Shown here: one piece after another, positions 17,430 through 26,209 of the stretch
How positions within the stretch are numbered: the first letter of the stretch is position 1
How the letters are laid out: each line of letters opens with the position of its first letter
The notes under the pieces: model-generated
What the model saw: only the letters and a program-made list of their open reading frames with translations
The model's database searches: none
Told to the model about the DNA's origin: nothing
Program-made: the position numbers and the translations under genes
Source of the DNA: CAILZL01 sp963748005
Lineage (GTDB): Bacteria; Pseudomonadota; Gammaproteobacteria; Steroidobacterales; Steroidobacteraceae
Length of the DNA stretch: 64,000 nt
Direction: 5' to 3'
NCBI GenBank assembly: GCA_963748005.1
Contig: CAVVHH010000002.1
Coordinates: forward strand, 1,612,001-1,676,000

Positions 17430-18329
17430 CTAGCGTCGTCCAATCTTGTTGATGGGTATGCGCACTTCGCCATCGAGACCACGGGCCGGCTGGTCATTAC
17501 CCCAAGCCTGGCCGTAAACCACTTCATAGCTGGCAGGCAGCAGACCATCGCGACGTTGTAGTTCGTAGGCTGTGATCATTTGTTTGAGTGCGGCGCGACC
17601 GGTCAGACCATGACGTCGACCGGCAGTGACGTTGTGGGCGCCGATGGCTTTGAGTTCGCGCATCAGGTCCATGGCTTCGGGATAAGTGAGCGTGAAGCGT
17701 TCGATATCCAGCACCGGCTCTGCAAGGCCGGCGCGTACCATGGCGTCGCCAAGATCATGCATGTCGATGAAGCGGTTGACGTGAGTGTGTGCATCCACCG
17801 CTGCCCATGCCTGACGCAATTCTTTCAAGGTATCCGGCCCGAAACTGGTGAACAGCACCAGACCATCGGGTTTGAGCACGCGCCGTATTTCGGCGAACAC
17901 GGCATCGGGTGGATCGCACCATTGCAGCATCAGGTTGCTGAACATCAGGTCCACCGATGCGTTCCTGAGCGGCAATCGATGGGCATCGGCACATACTCGT
18001 GCGAAACTTTTGCGTAACAGTTTCTGCATGAAGCCGTAGTGATGACCGGCCTGCTGCACCATGCCGAAGGCGGCATCCAGAGCGATGACTTGCGCCTGCG
18101 GATAACGCTGCCGCAAGGTCTGACTGGCCGCGCCCGTGCCGCAACCGAGATCCAGCACTACTGCTGGATTGAGCTTGACGATATCCAGTCGCTCCAGCAG
18201 CCGGGTGCGCACTTCGGCCTGCAAAACGGCAACGCGATCATATTCGTGGCTTGCCGCGCTGAAGGCACGGCGTGCTGCCAGCCGATCTATGTGATGCTGA
18301 TCGCCATGTTCGCGAATGGGCTCAGCCAT
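17430..18329 (-). CDS. bioC: Malonyl-ACP O-methyltransferase
   Basis: BioC methylates malonyl-ACP so that it can be extended to a pimeloyl thioester by fatty acid synthesis. The 299-residue protein has the SAM-binding motif VVLDLGCGTGAAS, the following acidic strand VIALDAAFGMV, and the BioC-typical start RLAARRAFSAASHEYDRVAVLQ. The ATG ending at 18329 begins this recognisable N-terminus; an extension to 18383 would be unlike the family. It overlaps bioH by eight bases. The last residues (GEVRIPINKIGRR) end shortly before the AT-rich segment. Confidence 0.94.
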   Translation of the reverse strand: MAEPIREHGDQHHIDRLAARRAFSAASHEYDRVAVLQAEVRTRLLERLDIVKLNPAVVLDLGCGTGAASQTLRQRYPQAQVIALDAAFGMVQQAGHHYGFMQKLLRKSFARVCADAHRLPLRNASVDLMFSNLMLQWCDPPDAVFAEIRRVLKPDGLVLFTSFGPDTLKELRQAWAAVDAHTHVNRFIDMHDLGDAMVRAGLAEPVLDIERFTLTYPEAMDLMRELKAIGAHNVTAGRRHGLTGRAALKQMITAYELQRRDGLLPASYEVVYGQAWGNDQPARGLDGEVRIPINKIGRR

Positions 18330-19113
18330 CGACGACCACCACGCGTGCAGCGTCAATGCTGGACAGGAAGTTCTGCACCTCACTCAGAAATTGTTCGCGA
18401 TGCGAAATGAATGCTGCATGTCCGGCGCGCTTGATCAAACAGTAACGCGCCTGCGGCAGGTGTCTCGCCAGATGCTCGCAGGCATTGGGATGCGTGATGC
18501 GATCGTATTCGCCAGCTATCACGAGTGCAGGCACATTGATCTTTGGCAAGCCGGTGCGCTCATCCGCATCGCGGAGGATCTCAAGCCCCAGCTGTAAGGC
18601 GTGTGGATCGGCGGGATGTTGCAGCAGGATTTTTTTCAGGGACGCGAGCGTGAGAGCGGCCTGTGAATCACCACGCACTTGCAATTGCAGGAAGTCATCA
18701 ACCGTAGCGCTCATGTTCTGTTGCAGTCGGATGAAGAACTGCGCGAACACTTTGGGCGCCATGCCGTGTGGCCAGTCGTCACCGGCAACAAAGCGAGGTG
18801 TGGTGCTGATCAGCACCAGGCCGCGCACCGTGCGCCGTTGCGCCAGCTTCAGCGCCACCAGGCCACCCAACGACCAGCCGATGATCACGGCATCCGTCGG
18901 CACATGCGGCGCAACCGCATCAGCCAGCTGCTGAAGGTCACCCATACATTCGCTGCGGCCACTGCGGCCATGCCCGGGCAGATCGATACGATGCACGCGA
19001 TATCGTGCTGACAACAGATCGGCAATGTCCCTGAATACCCCGCTGTGTATGGCCCAGCCATGCAGCAACACCAGATTCGGGCCGCGACCGCTGATTTCGA
19101 CGTGCAAACTCAT
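18322..19113 (-). CDS. bioH: Pimeloyl-ACP methyl ester esterase
   Basis: BioH removes the methyl group added by BioC, releasing pimeloyl-ACP. It is a 263-residue alpha/beta hydrolase with LLHGWAIHSGVF (oxyanion strand), the nucleophile elbow GWSLGG, a catalytic Asp in VIAGEYDRITHP and a His in KRAGHAAFISH. It overlaps bioF upstream (ATGA) and bioC downstream, so the biotin genes are tightly coupled. Confidence 0.94.
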   Translation of the reverse strand: MSLHVEISGRGPNLVLLHGWAIHSGVFRDIADLLSARYRVHRIDLPGHGRSGRSECMGDLQQLADAVAPHVPTDAVIIGWSLGGLVALKLAQRRTVRGLVLISTTPRFVAGDDWPHGMAPKVFAQFFIRLQQNMSATVDDFLQLQVRGDSQAALTLASLKKILLQHPADPHALQLGLEILRDADERTGLPKINVPALVIAGEYDRITHPNACEHLARHLPQARYCLIKRAGHAAFISHREQFLSEVQNFLSSIDAARVVVVDG

Positions 19114-20282
19114 GGCGATGCCACGGCCAGTGCTTCCAGTAGACGATCCACATCCCGCTCGCTATGCGCTGCCGACAGTGTTACGCGCAGCCTTGCCGTG
19201 CCGTTGGGCACCGTGGGAGGGCGAATGGCCGAGACCAGGAAGCCGCGCTTCAGCAGCAGCTCGCTGAACGCCAGCGCGATATCGGTTTCACCCAGCACGA
19301 TGGGCTGAATGGGGGTGCTCGAGTCCATCAAATGCAGTCCGAGTTGCCTGGCGCCGTGGCGAAATTGCTCTATCAGTTTTCTCAACTGTTCGCGCCGCCA
19401 CTGATCTCGCTGCATGACGCGCAGCGCTGCGCGCGTGGCCGCAGCCACGGCCGGCGGCATGGCGGTGGTGTACATGTAGGTACGGGCCTTCTGAATCAAT
19501 GCGGCAATCAGGGCGTGTGAACCCGCCACAAATGCGCCAGACACGCCCACCGCTTTGCCGAGTGTGGCCATATAAACCGGAACCTGGTCATTCGATAGTC
19601 CGGCAGCCGCAACCGAGCCGGCGCCATGATCGCCCAGCACACCGAAGCCATGCGCGTCGTCGACCATCAGAATGGCGTGATGGCTTGCACAGGTATCAAC
19701 CAGTGCCGCGAGCGGTGCTGTATCGCCGTCCATGCTGAACACGCCGTCGGTCATCACCAGCTTGCGCGGGGCATCTGAGCGACTCAGCTTGGCGTGCAGA
19801 TTGTCCGCGTCGGCATGAGCATAGCGCGCAAACCGTGCACCGCTGGCCAGACCGGCATCCAGAAGCGAGGCATGGTTGAGTCGATCCTCAAACACCGCAT
19901 CGCCGCGTTTCAACAGGGCCGCGGCCACCCCAAGATTGGCCATGTATCCGGTGGAGAACAGCAGCGCACGTTCGCGGCCAACCAGCGCAGCGAGTTCTTC
20001 TTCCAGAGCGTGGTGCTCCGGACTGTGGCCCGTGACCAGGTGTGCTGCGCCGCTTCCTGCGCCGTAACGTTCGGCTGCGGCGCTCATTGCGCGCCGCACT
20101 TCGACATGCGTGGCCAGACCGAGATAGTCGTTGCTGCAGAAATTGATGCATTCGCTGCCATCGACCAGCACATGGACAGGTGCGGCAGGATCGATGACAT
20201 TGACGACCCGGCGAAAACGATAACGGTGCGCCGCGGCGATGTCCTTCAATTCACGGCGCAACTCTGCGTCGAGTTTCGACAT
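19110..20282 (-). CDS. bioF: 8-amino-7-oxononanoate synthase
   Basis: BioF condenses pimeloyl-ACP with L-alanine using PLP. The 390-residue enzyme shows INFCSNDYLGL near the N-terminus, the PLP-phosphate region FSTGYMANLG, the Asp in ILMVDDAHGFGVLGDHG and the Schiff-base lysine in MATLGKAVGVSGAF. Length and motifs are complete. It lies two bases after bioB and overlaps bioH. Confidence 0.96.
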   Translation of the reverse strand: MSKLDAELRRELKDIAAAHRYRFRRVVNVIDPAAPVHVLVDGSECINFCSNDYLGLATHVEVRRAMSAAAERYGAGSGAAHLVTGHSPEHHALEEELAALVGRERALLFSTGYMANLGVAAALLKRGDAVFEDRLNHASLLDAGLASGARFARYAHADADNLHAKLSRSDAPRKLVMTDGVFSMDGDTAPLAALVDTCASHHAILMVDDAHGFGVLGDHGAGSVAAAGLSNDQVPVYMATLGKAVGVSGAFVAGSHALIAALIQKARTYMYTTAMPPAVAAATRAALRVMQRDQWRREQLRKLIEQFRHGARQLGLHLMDSSTPIQPIVLGETDIALAFSELLLKRGFLVSAIRPPTVPNGTARLRVTLSAAHSERDVDRLLEALAVASP

Positions 20283-20284
20283 GG

Positions 20285-21358
20285 CTAGGCATGGGCCGCT
20301 TGCCGGGGCAATACCTGTGCGTGATCAGCGCAGTCAGATTTGATCCCGGCATCGTTCTCGCACAGCGCCGGTGCTTCGGGCGAGATGCCCAGACGCCTGA
20401 ACAGCGCCATGTCCCGATCTGCTTCCGGATTGTCGGTGGTCAGCAATTTTTCGCCATAGAAAATCGAATTGGCGCCGGCGAGAAAACACAATGCCTGCAT
20501 CTGGTCGTTCATGTCGGTACGACCAGCGGACAATCGCACATGTGAGTACGGCATCAACAAACGCGCCACGGCAATGGTGCGTACAAATTCGAACGGATCA
20601 AGCTGTGCCACGCCCTTCAACGGCGTGCCGGTCACCTGCACCAGTTGATTGATGGGTACACTCTCGGGGTGCTGCGGCAGGTTGGCCAGGGTCAGCAGCA
20701 GCTTGGCGCGATCGTTCTCATCCTCACCCATGCCGAGAATGCCACCGCAACAGACATTGATGCCGGCGCTGCGTACTGCATCCAGCGTATCGAGGCGATC
20801 CTGATAGGTGCGGGTGGTGATGATCTTTTCGTAAAACTCTTCGCTGCTGTCGAGATTGTGGTTGTAGTAATCCAGACCGGCATCTTTCAATTCACGCGCC
20901 TGCTGAGGTGTGAGCATGCCTAATGTCGCGCAGGTTTCCATGCCCAGTGCGCGCACGCCGCGGACCATTTCCGAAATCACTTTCAGCTGTTTGTCCTTGG
21001 GTGAACGATAGGCGGCGCCCATGCAGAAACGGGTGGCGCCCCTGGCCTTGGCGACTCGTGCACTTTCCAGCACTGCATCCACCGCCATCAATTCCTCACG
21101 TTCCAGGCCAGTGTCGTAACGCACGCTCTGCGGGCAGTAAGCGCAGTCTTCCGGGCAGGCGCCGGTTTTGATGGACAGCAGGGTGCTGACCTGAACTTCG
21201 TTGGGATTGAAGTGCTGGCGGTGCACCCGCTGGGCGTGAAACATCAGGTCGGCAAACGGCAGGGCAAATAGCGCCCGAACCTCGGCGACCGTCCAGTCGT
21301 GGCGGATCGAGCCGAGCTGATTGAGATCTGGTGAACACGAAGCGATAACTTCAGACAT
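20285..21358 (-). CDS. bioB: Biotin synthase
   Basis: BioB is the radical-SAM enzyme that inserts sulfur into dethiobiotin. The radical-SAM cluster motif CPEDCAYC is present in the 357-residue protein, and the second-cluster residues lie in NVCCGGILGMGE and RLSAGRTDM. The start is the ATG ending at 21358; the frame stays open for another 390 bases upstream, but that stretch overlaps comF and lacks similarity. It is the first gene of the biotin operon, with a promoter at 21431-21459. Confidence 0.96.
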   Translation of the reverse strand: MSEVIASCSPDLNQLGSIRHDWTVAEVRALFALPFADLMFHAQRVHRQHFNPNEVQVSTLLSIKTGACPEDCAYCPQSVRYDTGLEREELMAVDAVLESARVAKARGATRFCMGAAYRSPKDKQLKVISEMVRGVRALGMETCATLGMLTPQQARELKDAGLDYYNHNLDSSEEFYEKIITTRTYQDRLDTLDAVRSAGINVCCGGILGMGEDENDRAKLLLTLANLPQHPESVPINQLVQVTGTPLKGVAQLDPFEFVRTIAVARLLMPYSHVRLSAGRTDMNDQMQALCFLAGANSIFYGEKLLTTDNPEADRDMALFRRLGISPEAPALCENDAGIKSDCADHAQVLPRQAAHA

Positions 21359-21430
21359 GGCAAATCCGGGGTTGGCACAGGGATAATCGCGCGAACAGCC
21401 AGCATTTGCGCGAGCACAATTCGCCGCGGC

Positions 21431-21459
21431 AGTATTGAGACACTGGCCCCGGGTGTCAA
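21431..21459 (-). promoter_or_regulatory. Sigma-70 promoter for the biotin operon
   Basis: On the minus strand a perfect -35 TTGACA (21459-21454) is followed after 17 bases by AATACT (21436-21431), a four-of-six match to TATAAT. Transcription would start near 21424, giving a leader of about 65 bases before bioB. Confidence 0.6.
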
Positions 21460-21485
21460 CCAAGGAGGGAGGGTATGGTTTACGA
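21453..21485. promoter_or_regulatory. Candidate BirA biotin operator between bioB and comF
   Basis: GTGTCAACC (21453-21461), a 15-base spacer and GGTTTACGA (21477-21485) match 15 of 18 positions of the BirA operator TTGTAAACC...GGTTTACAA. The left half covers the bioB -35 box and the spacer covers the comF ribosome site. The E. coli spacer is 16 bases, so the spacing is off by one from that model. Confidence 0.45.
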
Positions 21486-22272
21486 TTACTTTGCCGGCCG
21501 GGGTGTGTCGCAGTTCGGGCACAACCTGATCCTTCAGTTTCAGCAACTGGTGCTGCCGCCGCGGTGTGTAGCTTGCGGCCGTCCCGCCAGACGGCGCACA
21601 TGGGCACCGAGCAGCACGCCACCCCTGCTAGATCTGTGCGATGCCTGTCAGGCACAGCTGCCTGTGAACCTGCGGGCCTGCAAGCGCTGCGCGCTACCAT
21701 TATCCGGTACGCAACCGGGATTGATATGTGGACATTGCCAGCGACACCCACCGCCGTATCAAGCCAGCTGGTGTGCCTATGAGTACACCTACCCCATTAC
21801 GCATCTCATCCGCAGCCTGAAATACGGTGGTGCCTTGGCTACGTCGCGAGTACTAGGTACCTTGTTGGCGGACTATCTGCGTGAGCATCGCATGGGCCCT
21901 TGGCCAGAATGCTTCATTCCAATGCCCTTGCATGCGCTGCGGTATCGATCTCGCGGTTACAACCAGGTCATTGAACTGGGCCGTCATCTCGAACAATCAC
22001 TGGGCATCCAGATGCGCACCGATCTTGTTGCACGCATCCGTCACACACCTGAACAAGCCGGGCTGTCCAGACGGGCACGACGCAAGAATCTGCATCGTGC
22101 GTTTGTTACCACAAATGTAGTGCTGCCGAGACACATTGCCGTGCTCGACGATGTGATCACTACGGGTAATACCGTGTATGAACTGGCAAAAACCCTGAAA
22201 AGTGGCGGCGCCGAAGACATCGAAGTTTGGGGACTGGCTCGCGCCAATATAATGGTCAAGAAATCTATTTGA
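21475..22272 (+). CDS. comF: ComF family phosphoribosyltransferase-like protein
   Basis: ComF proteins are needed for natural transformation in several bacteria, probably at the step of single-strand DNA handling. The 265-residue protein begins with a four-pair Cys zinc-ribbon-like region (CVACG, CDAC, CKRC, CGHC) and ends with a PRPP-binding loop AVLDDVITTGNTVYEL. The start is strongly marked by AGGAGGGAGGGT just upstream. It diverges from bioB, a common arrangement in gammaproteobacteria. No other competence genes are in the window. Confidence 0.9.
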   Translation: MVYDYFAGRGVSQFGHNLILQFQQLVLPPRCVACGRPARRRTWAPSSTPPLLDLCDACQAQLPVNLRACKRCALPLSGTQPGLICGHCQRHPPPYQASWCAYEYTYPITHLIRSLKYGGALATSRVLGTLLADYLREHRMGPWPECFIPMPLHALRYRSRGYNQVIELGRHLEQSLGIQMRTDLVARIRHTPEQAGLSRRARRKNLHRAFVTTNVVLPRHIAVLDDVITTGNTVYELAKTLKSGGAEDIEVWGLARANIMVKKSI

Positions 22273-22422
22273 ATCAGCAGCGCGGCTGGGAATGTGAGAC
22301 ATTACTCTTGCTTACGCCGGCTTGGGGAGAACTAAAGAATCAGCCCGGCAGCACAGAAATCGGCAATGCGGTTGAGGCAGGATCCGTCAGCCGCCTTGAT
22401 AACTATTCTTAGATTCTAAATC

Positions 22423-23037
22423 ATGAGCACAACTCACTACTACGCTACCGCACGTATCAACCTGTCGCGCCTCGCCACTCTGTTGTTTGTAGTGGCACTG
22501 TGTCTCACCTCCAGTCGCTGGGCCCAAACGCTGCCGGTGGCAGGACACCTGCTGGGCTTCATAGGCTGGATGCTGGTAGGTGTGGGCGTCATGGGTCGCA
22601 TCTGGGCCGGCAGCTATATCTGCGGCTGCAAGAACGTCAAGCTCATGATGGATGGGCCGTATTCGCTGTGCCGCAATCCGCTGTATCTGTTCAGCTTCAT
22701 TGGCGGTCTCGGCGCTATGCTGGTTACGCAGACGTTGCTGTTTCCGGCGCTGTTTGCACTGATTTTTCTCAGTTATTACCAACCGGTAATGCGCAGCGAG
22801 GAACTTGTCCTGCGCGCCATTCATGGCGCCAGTTTTGAATCATATCAAAGAGGCGTGCCACTGTTCTGGCCACGGCATATCCGCTTCAATGAACCCGAAC
22901 ATTATTCAATGAGTGCGAAACAATTCCGTCGCTTTCTCATTGAAGTCATCTGGTTCATCGTGATTGCAGCACTGGTTCAGGTACTGCATCAGTTGCACGT
23001 AAATGCCTTTCTGCCAACGTTACTTGGCGTGTACTAG
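22423..23037 (+). CDS. ICMT/PEMT-like membrane methyltransferase
   Basis: This 204-residue integral membrane protein belongs to the isoprenylcysteine carboxyl methyltransferase / phospholipid methyltransferase group. The SAM-binding C-terminal motif is visible as DGPYSLCRNPLYLFSFIGG and the later E-E-...-HG..F..Y...VPLFWPR. Four or five membrane helices are predicted, the last after residue 165 being an extra C-terminal helix. The substrate cannot be told from sequence. It is read in the direction of comF after 150 bases of non-coding DNA. Confidence 0.82.
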   Translation: MSTTHYYATARINLSRLATLLFVVALCLTSSRWAQTLPVAGHLLGFIGWMLVGVGVMGRIWAGSYICGCKNVKLMMDGPYSLCRNPLYLFSFIGGLGAMLVTQTLLFPALFALIFLSYYQPVMRSEELVLRAIHGASFESYQRGVPLFWPRHIRFNEPEHYSMSAKQFRRFLIEVIWFIVIAALVQVLHQLHVNAFLPTLLGVY

Positions 23038-23098
23038 CTTTGACACCATGATCGACGCTGGCCATTTGCGCAGCCAGCGGCCGATTGGCGCGAAGGTG

Positions 23099-23242
23099 TT
23101 ACTGTATCTCGCCCACTTCCACGACTCCTACCACCTGCCGATCACTTGACCTGTGCAGTACCTGGAATGAAGCCCATGCGGCCAGTCCGAGCATCAGGGT
23201 CGCTATCGCAATGTTCGTCAGATTTCTGGTGCTATTTACCAT
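23099..23242 (-). CDS. Small single-helix membrane protein (47 aa), hypothetical
   Basis: A 47-residue frame starts at the ATG ending at 23242, nine bases after a strong GGGAGGA ribosome site. The product has one membrane helix (NIAIATLMLGLAAWASFQVL) and a short polar tail ending VVGVVEVGEIQ. A competing out-of-frame ATG lies between the ribosome site and the start and would read only three codons before a stop. I do not recognise the family. The good ribosome site and clear helix are the support. Confidence 0.5.
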   Translation of the reverse strand: MVNSTRNLTNIAIATLMLGLAAWASFQVLHRSSDRQVVGVVEVGEIQ

Positions 23243-23692
23243 GGCATCGTTCCTCCCGTGAGCAAGTTCACAATTGCCAACATCGGCAGCAGCCGCAGCC
23301 AAAATGTGTTCAGGTTTTCAAACTGCAGCCGATAACCATGTTTCGATGGCCACGATATCGACCTGCACAAGCATGGCTGTGTTCGACATCTCACTCGCTC
23401 CACAAGCATTATTTTGCGTCACGGAATTGCGACGGGTTTTGGATTTAAAGCGCACTCTGCGCAACATATCGAGAGTTTCTGTTTAACGTAATTCACGTTC
23501 GCAGCAATTGATTGCGCAGCAGTTGCATCGCTTTCTTGTCAACACTGTCCGGCTGATCGTGATCGCTTGTTCAACTATTGCATCAGCCGCGCTTGATTGA
23601 CATCCTGCCACACCAGACGTGGTCACATTTTAGTTACTGCGCAGTCGGCCCATCAGTGACCATGCTAAAGCGAGCACATTATTCCATCAGCG
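23243..23692. other. Gene-free stretch
   Basis: About 450 bases between the small membrane protein and the S8-family gene hold no convincing coding frame, RNA gene or strong hairpin. Short inverted matches occur (for example CCAC...GTGG near 23610) but are within chance. It may contain the upstream region of the 47-codon gene. Confidence 0.4.
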
Positions 23693-24946
23693 CTAGTCCG
23701 ACTGCGCACAGTTATCGACACCAGTGAGACTGGCGACGGCGCGGCAAGCATTAATCACCGGGGCAGTATCAGTTTTCGATGGGGTTTTGCCGGCGCTGGT
23801 AAGCAATTGCATCAAGTGCTCCGAGGTGAGATCACGCTGCTTGGCAATCAGTAACGCGGTAACTCCACTTATTGCAGCAGTGGCCAGCGAGTCACCGGAA
23901 ACAAAGTCATAACGTCCACCTGGCGCCAGCGTCAGCACTTCTTCACCGGGAGCATGCAACGCTGTGGCTTTGCTGTTGCGATTGCTCACGGCGGTAATCA
24001 CGCGCGGCACATTACCCGGAAAGCCTGCCGCAACCGAGCTGGAGCCTGCACCTACGATGACGATCCCTTTGGCGATGGCGCGTTCAGTCAAGGCGCTGAG
24101 CAACACATCGCTGGGGCCGGTCAGACTCAGGTTAATGATCTGCGCATGCTCAGCGACCGCTTTGGCAATGGCTTGCGCCAGCGTGTAGGAGTTACAGCGC
24201 GCTCCCTCATTGCGTGCGGGCACCTCCCAACAGGCCTTGATCGACATCAACCTTGCCTGCGGCGCGACTCCAGTCATCCCGACACCGTTGTCCTTGTTGG
24301 CAGCCAGTACGCCCGCCACCGCGGTGCCATGACGATCCTGATGGAACTGTGCAACGTCGTTGTCCACCACGTTGTACTCGGCGACGATGCGTCCAGCCAG
24401 ATCGGGATGCGTGCTGTCCATGCCAGTATCAATTACCGCCACACGCACACCACGCCCTTGTGATTGTTTATGCGCTGCATCCAACTGCATTTCCTGCATG
24501 CCAGTTTGCATGGCGGCATACGGATCAACACTCGGCGTGCTTTGTGTTTCAAATATATTCAATGGCTGCGCCAGCTGCACCCGCTGGTCAGATTGCAACC
24601 GCGTCAGCAAGGTATCGCGATTGATGCCGGCGGGAATGACAAACAACGCACAGTGCATCTCGAGCAGCTCGATAGGCCATTGCGACAATGCCTGCAGCTG
24701 ATAGTCGCGCGCCAGAGCCTGCAAATCGCCTTGCGCACTTGCGCTGACAGCATATTGACCGGCGTTATAAGCGCGTTGTGTAGAGCCCGCACGCAGTGGT
24801 GCCACCGGCACGTTTTGAACGGCCACCACAATCAGGCGATTCGCGTCATCGGTGATGTCGATGCCGACCTGGCCTGTTGTCTGACACGCACTCAGTACGA
24901 AGGCGCTCAGCAGTAGCAGCACGGTCAGGCAACGGCGTGTGCACAT
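23693..24946 (-). CDS. S8-family (subtilisin-like) lipoprotein
   Basis: From the ATG ending at 24946 the 417-residue protein has a lipoprotein signal with lipobox LSAC (Cys21). Residues about 35-135 resemble a subtilase pro-domain, ending RVQLAQPLN. The catalytic domain has Asp173 (VAVIDTGMDSTHPD), His206 (DRHGTAVAGVLAANKDN) and Ser353 (SGDSLATAAISG). The usual oxyanion-hole Asn is replaced: the strand reads VIVGAGSSS, with Ser302 where AAGN is expected. It lies seven bases after the anti-sigma gene. I infer a role in anti-sigma control, as protease or as sensor. Confidence 0.85.
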   Translation of the reverse strand: MCTRRCLTVLLLLSAFVLSACQTTGQVGIDITDDANRLIVVAVQNVPVAPLRAGSTQRAYNAGQYAVSASAQGDLQALARDYQLQALSQWPIELLEMHCALFVIPAGINRDTLLTRLQSDQRVQLAQPLNIFETQSTPSVDPYAAMQTGMQEMQLDAAHKQSQGRGVRVAVIDTGMDSTHPDLAGRIVAEYNVVDNDVAQFHQDRHGTAVAGVLAANKDNGVGMTGVAPQARLMSIKACWEVPARNEGARCNSYTLAQAIAKAVAEHAQIINLSLTGPSDVLLSALTERAIAKGIVIVGAGSSSVAAGFPGNVPRVITAVSNRNSKATALHAPGEEVLTLAPGGRYDFVSGDSLATAAISGVTALLIAKQRDLTSEHLMQLLTSAGKTPSKTDTAPVINACRAVASLTGVDNCAQSD

Positions 24947-24953
24947 GATCCGG

Positions 24954-25568
24954 TTACTCTGGGGCCGCGCTGCGTTCGGCAAAACGCACTCGTGGGCTCG
25001 CGCGCAACTGCAGCAACGCGGCGTTGACATCCAGTTGATCGTGCTGCGCATCCCGGCGTAGTACAAAAACACCTGCCGGCGATGGTCCGGCTATGGATGT
25101 CAGGCCTGTGCTGCCGAGAATTTCGGCAAGTTCTGCCAGCGTGGTGCTGTTCTCAAACACTACTTTCAATTCGCCGGTTGGCGTGATGGAACGACTGGTT
25201 ACGGTGCGGTAATCCGCCGACGTGATGTGTACATACCACCACGCGATACCTGCCATCAGCAGCCACTGCGCCGCCAGGCCATAGACCAGCCAGCGACGAT
25301 CGCGATGCGGCATGATGCGCTTGCCTGGTTTCTGGAATTCTGCATCAGCTTCAATGCGCGCCAACAGACTGTTGAACGAAGCCTGCGGCGCAAATTCCAC
25401 AGCAGGCTGGGCGGCTATGGCATCACGCAATCGTGTCTGCAGTGCCAGCTCGGCTCGACACTCACTGCAGGTCGACAGATGCTTCTGCAGCTCATTCAGC
25501 TGTTTCCCTTTCAGGCTACCATTGACCAGCCAGGGAATCTGCTCCCATGCTCTGGTGTGTTCACTCAT
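24954..25568 (-). CDS. Membrane zinc-finger anti-sigma factor
   Basis: This 204-residue protein starts at an ATG overlapping the sigma gene stop (ATGA). An N-terminal ZAS/zf-HC2 motif (His30, Cys34, Cys37 in QKHLSTCSEC) would bind the ECF sigma factor in the cytoplasm. One membrane helix spans about residues 93-114. The periplasmic part (115-204) has GPSPAGVFVL and ends with LRASPRVRFAERS, a pattern like the last strand of subtilase pro-domains. The neighbour downstream is an S8-family lipoprotein, which suggests a direct interaction. Confidence 0.88.
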   Translation of the reverse strand: MSEHTRAWEQIPWLVNGSLKGKQLNELQKHLSTCSECRAELALQTRLRDAIAAQPAVEFAPQASFNSLLARIEADAEFQKPGKRIMPHRDRRWLVYGLAAQWLLMAGIAWWYVHITSADYRTVTSRSITPTGELKVVFENSTTLAELAEILGSTGLTSIAGPSPAGVFVLRRDAQHDQLDVNAALLQLRASPRVRFAERSAAPE

Positions 25569-26179
25569 GGCAGGGCCTCCAGACCAGCAAGTTGCGGCAG
25601 CAGATGCCGCAATTTGTCGCGGGCATGAAACAGGCGGGTTTTCACCGTGTTGATTGGACAGTTCATGATCAGTGCAATTTCTTCGCAGGAGTGGCCATAG
25701 CCATAGGCAAACTCCAGGACCAGGCGCTGTTCGGCGGGCAGGTGCTGCATGCCGGACAAGATCCATTCACTCAATTCAGCTTCACTCAACTCATCCGGCG
25801 CCTGCAGATGTTGATCTTCAGCCGGCACCGTATCGGTCGCAGTAATGTCATTGACCTGCAGGCTTTTCAGCGCACGCCGGTAGGCAATCCCCATAATCCA
25901 GGTTGACACTCGTGATTCGCCGCGAAACTCACTGGCCTTGTTCCATACCACCCACAATGTGTCATTGATGACTTCTTCCACCAGCTCGTAGCGGGGCGTC
26001 AGTCGCATCAGAAAGCGCGCCAGACGGCGATGGTAATAGATATACAGCTCGCGAAACGCAGCACCGTCGCGAGCCACGACTCGCTTCATCAACGCCTGGT
26101 CGGCCTCTTCGCGCGCAGCAGGGGTGTAGTGTGGTAACGCGGACACTCGAGCTCCTGGATAGTTCATGTGAGTACCCAT
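25565..26179 (-). CDS. ECF-type RNA polymerase sigma factor
   Basis: This 204-residue sigma-70 family protein has region 2 (FRELYIYYHRRLARFLMRL ... STWIMGIAYRRAL) and region 4 (LPAEQRLVLEFAYGYGHSCEEIA ... TVKTRLFHARDKL). No region 1 or 3 is present, so it is an RpoE-like ECF factor. The gene for its anti-sigma factor overlaps it. It follows the porin gene by 30 bases, so it may be transcribed with the electron-conduit genes. The start is MGTHMNYPG; the second Met is an alternative. Confidence 0.92.
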   Translation of the reverse strand: MGTHMNYPGARVSALPHYTPAAREEADQALMKRVVARDGAAFRELYIYYHRRLARFLMRLTPRYELVEEVINDTLWVVWNKASEFRGESRVSTWIMGIAYRRALKSLQVNDITATDTVPAEDQHLQAPDELSEAELSEWILSGMQHLPAEQRLVLEFAYGYGHSCEEIALIMNCPINTVKTRLFHARDKLRHLLPQLAGLEALP

Positions 26180-26209
26180 TACTGCACGGATGGTTCAGTG
26201 GATGCTCGA

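Noticed and set aside
21359..21751. In-frame N-terminal extension of bioB
   Set aside because: It overlaps comF and the biotin promoter and does not resemble biotin synthase.
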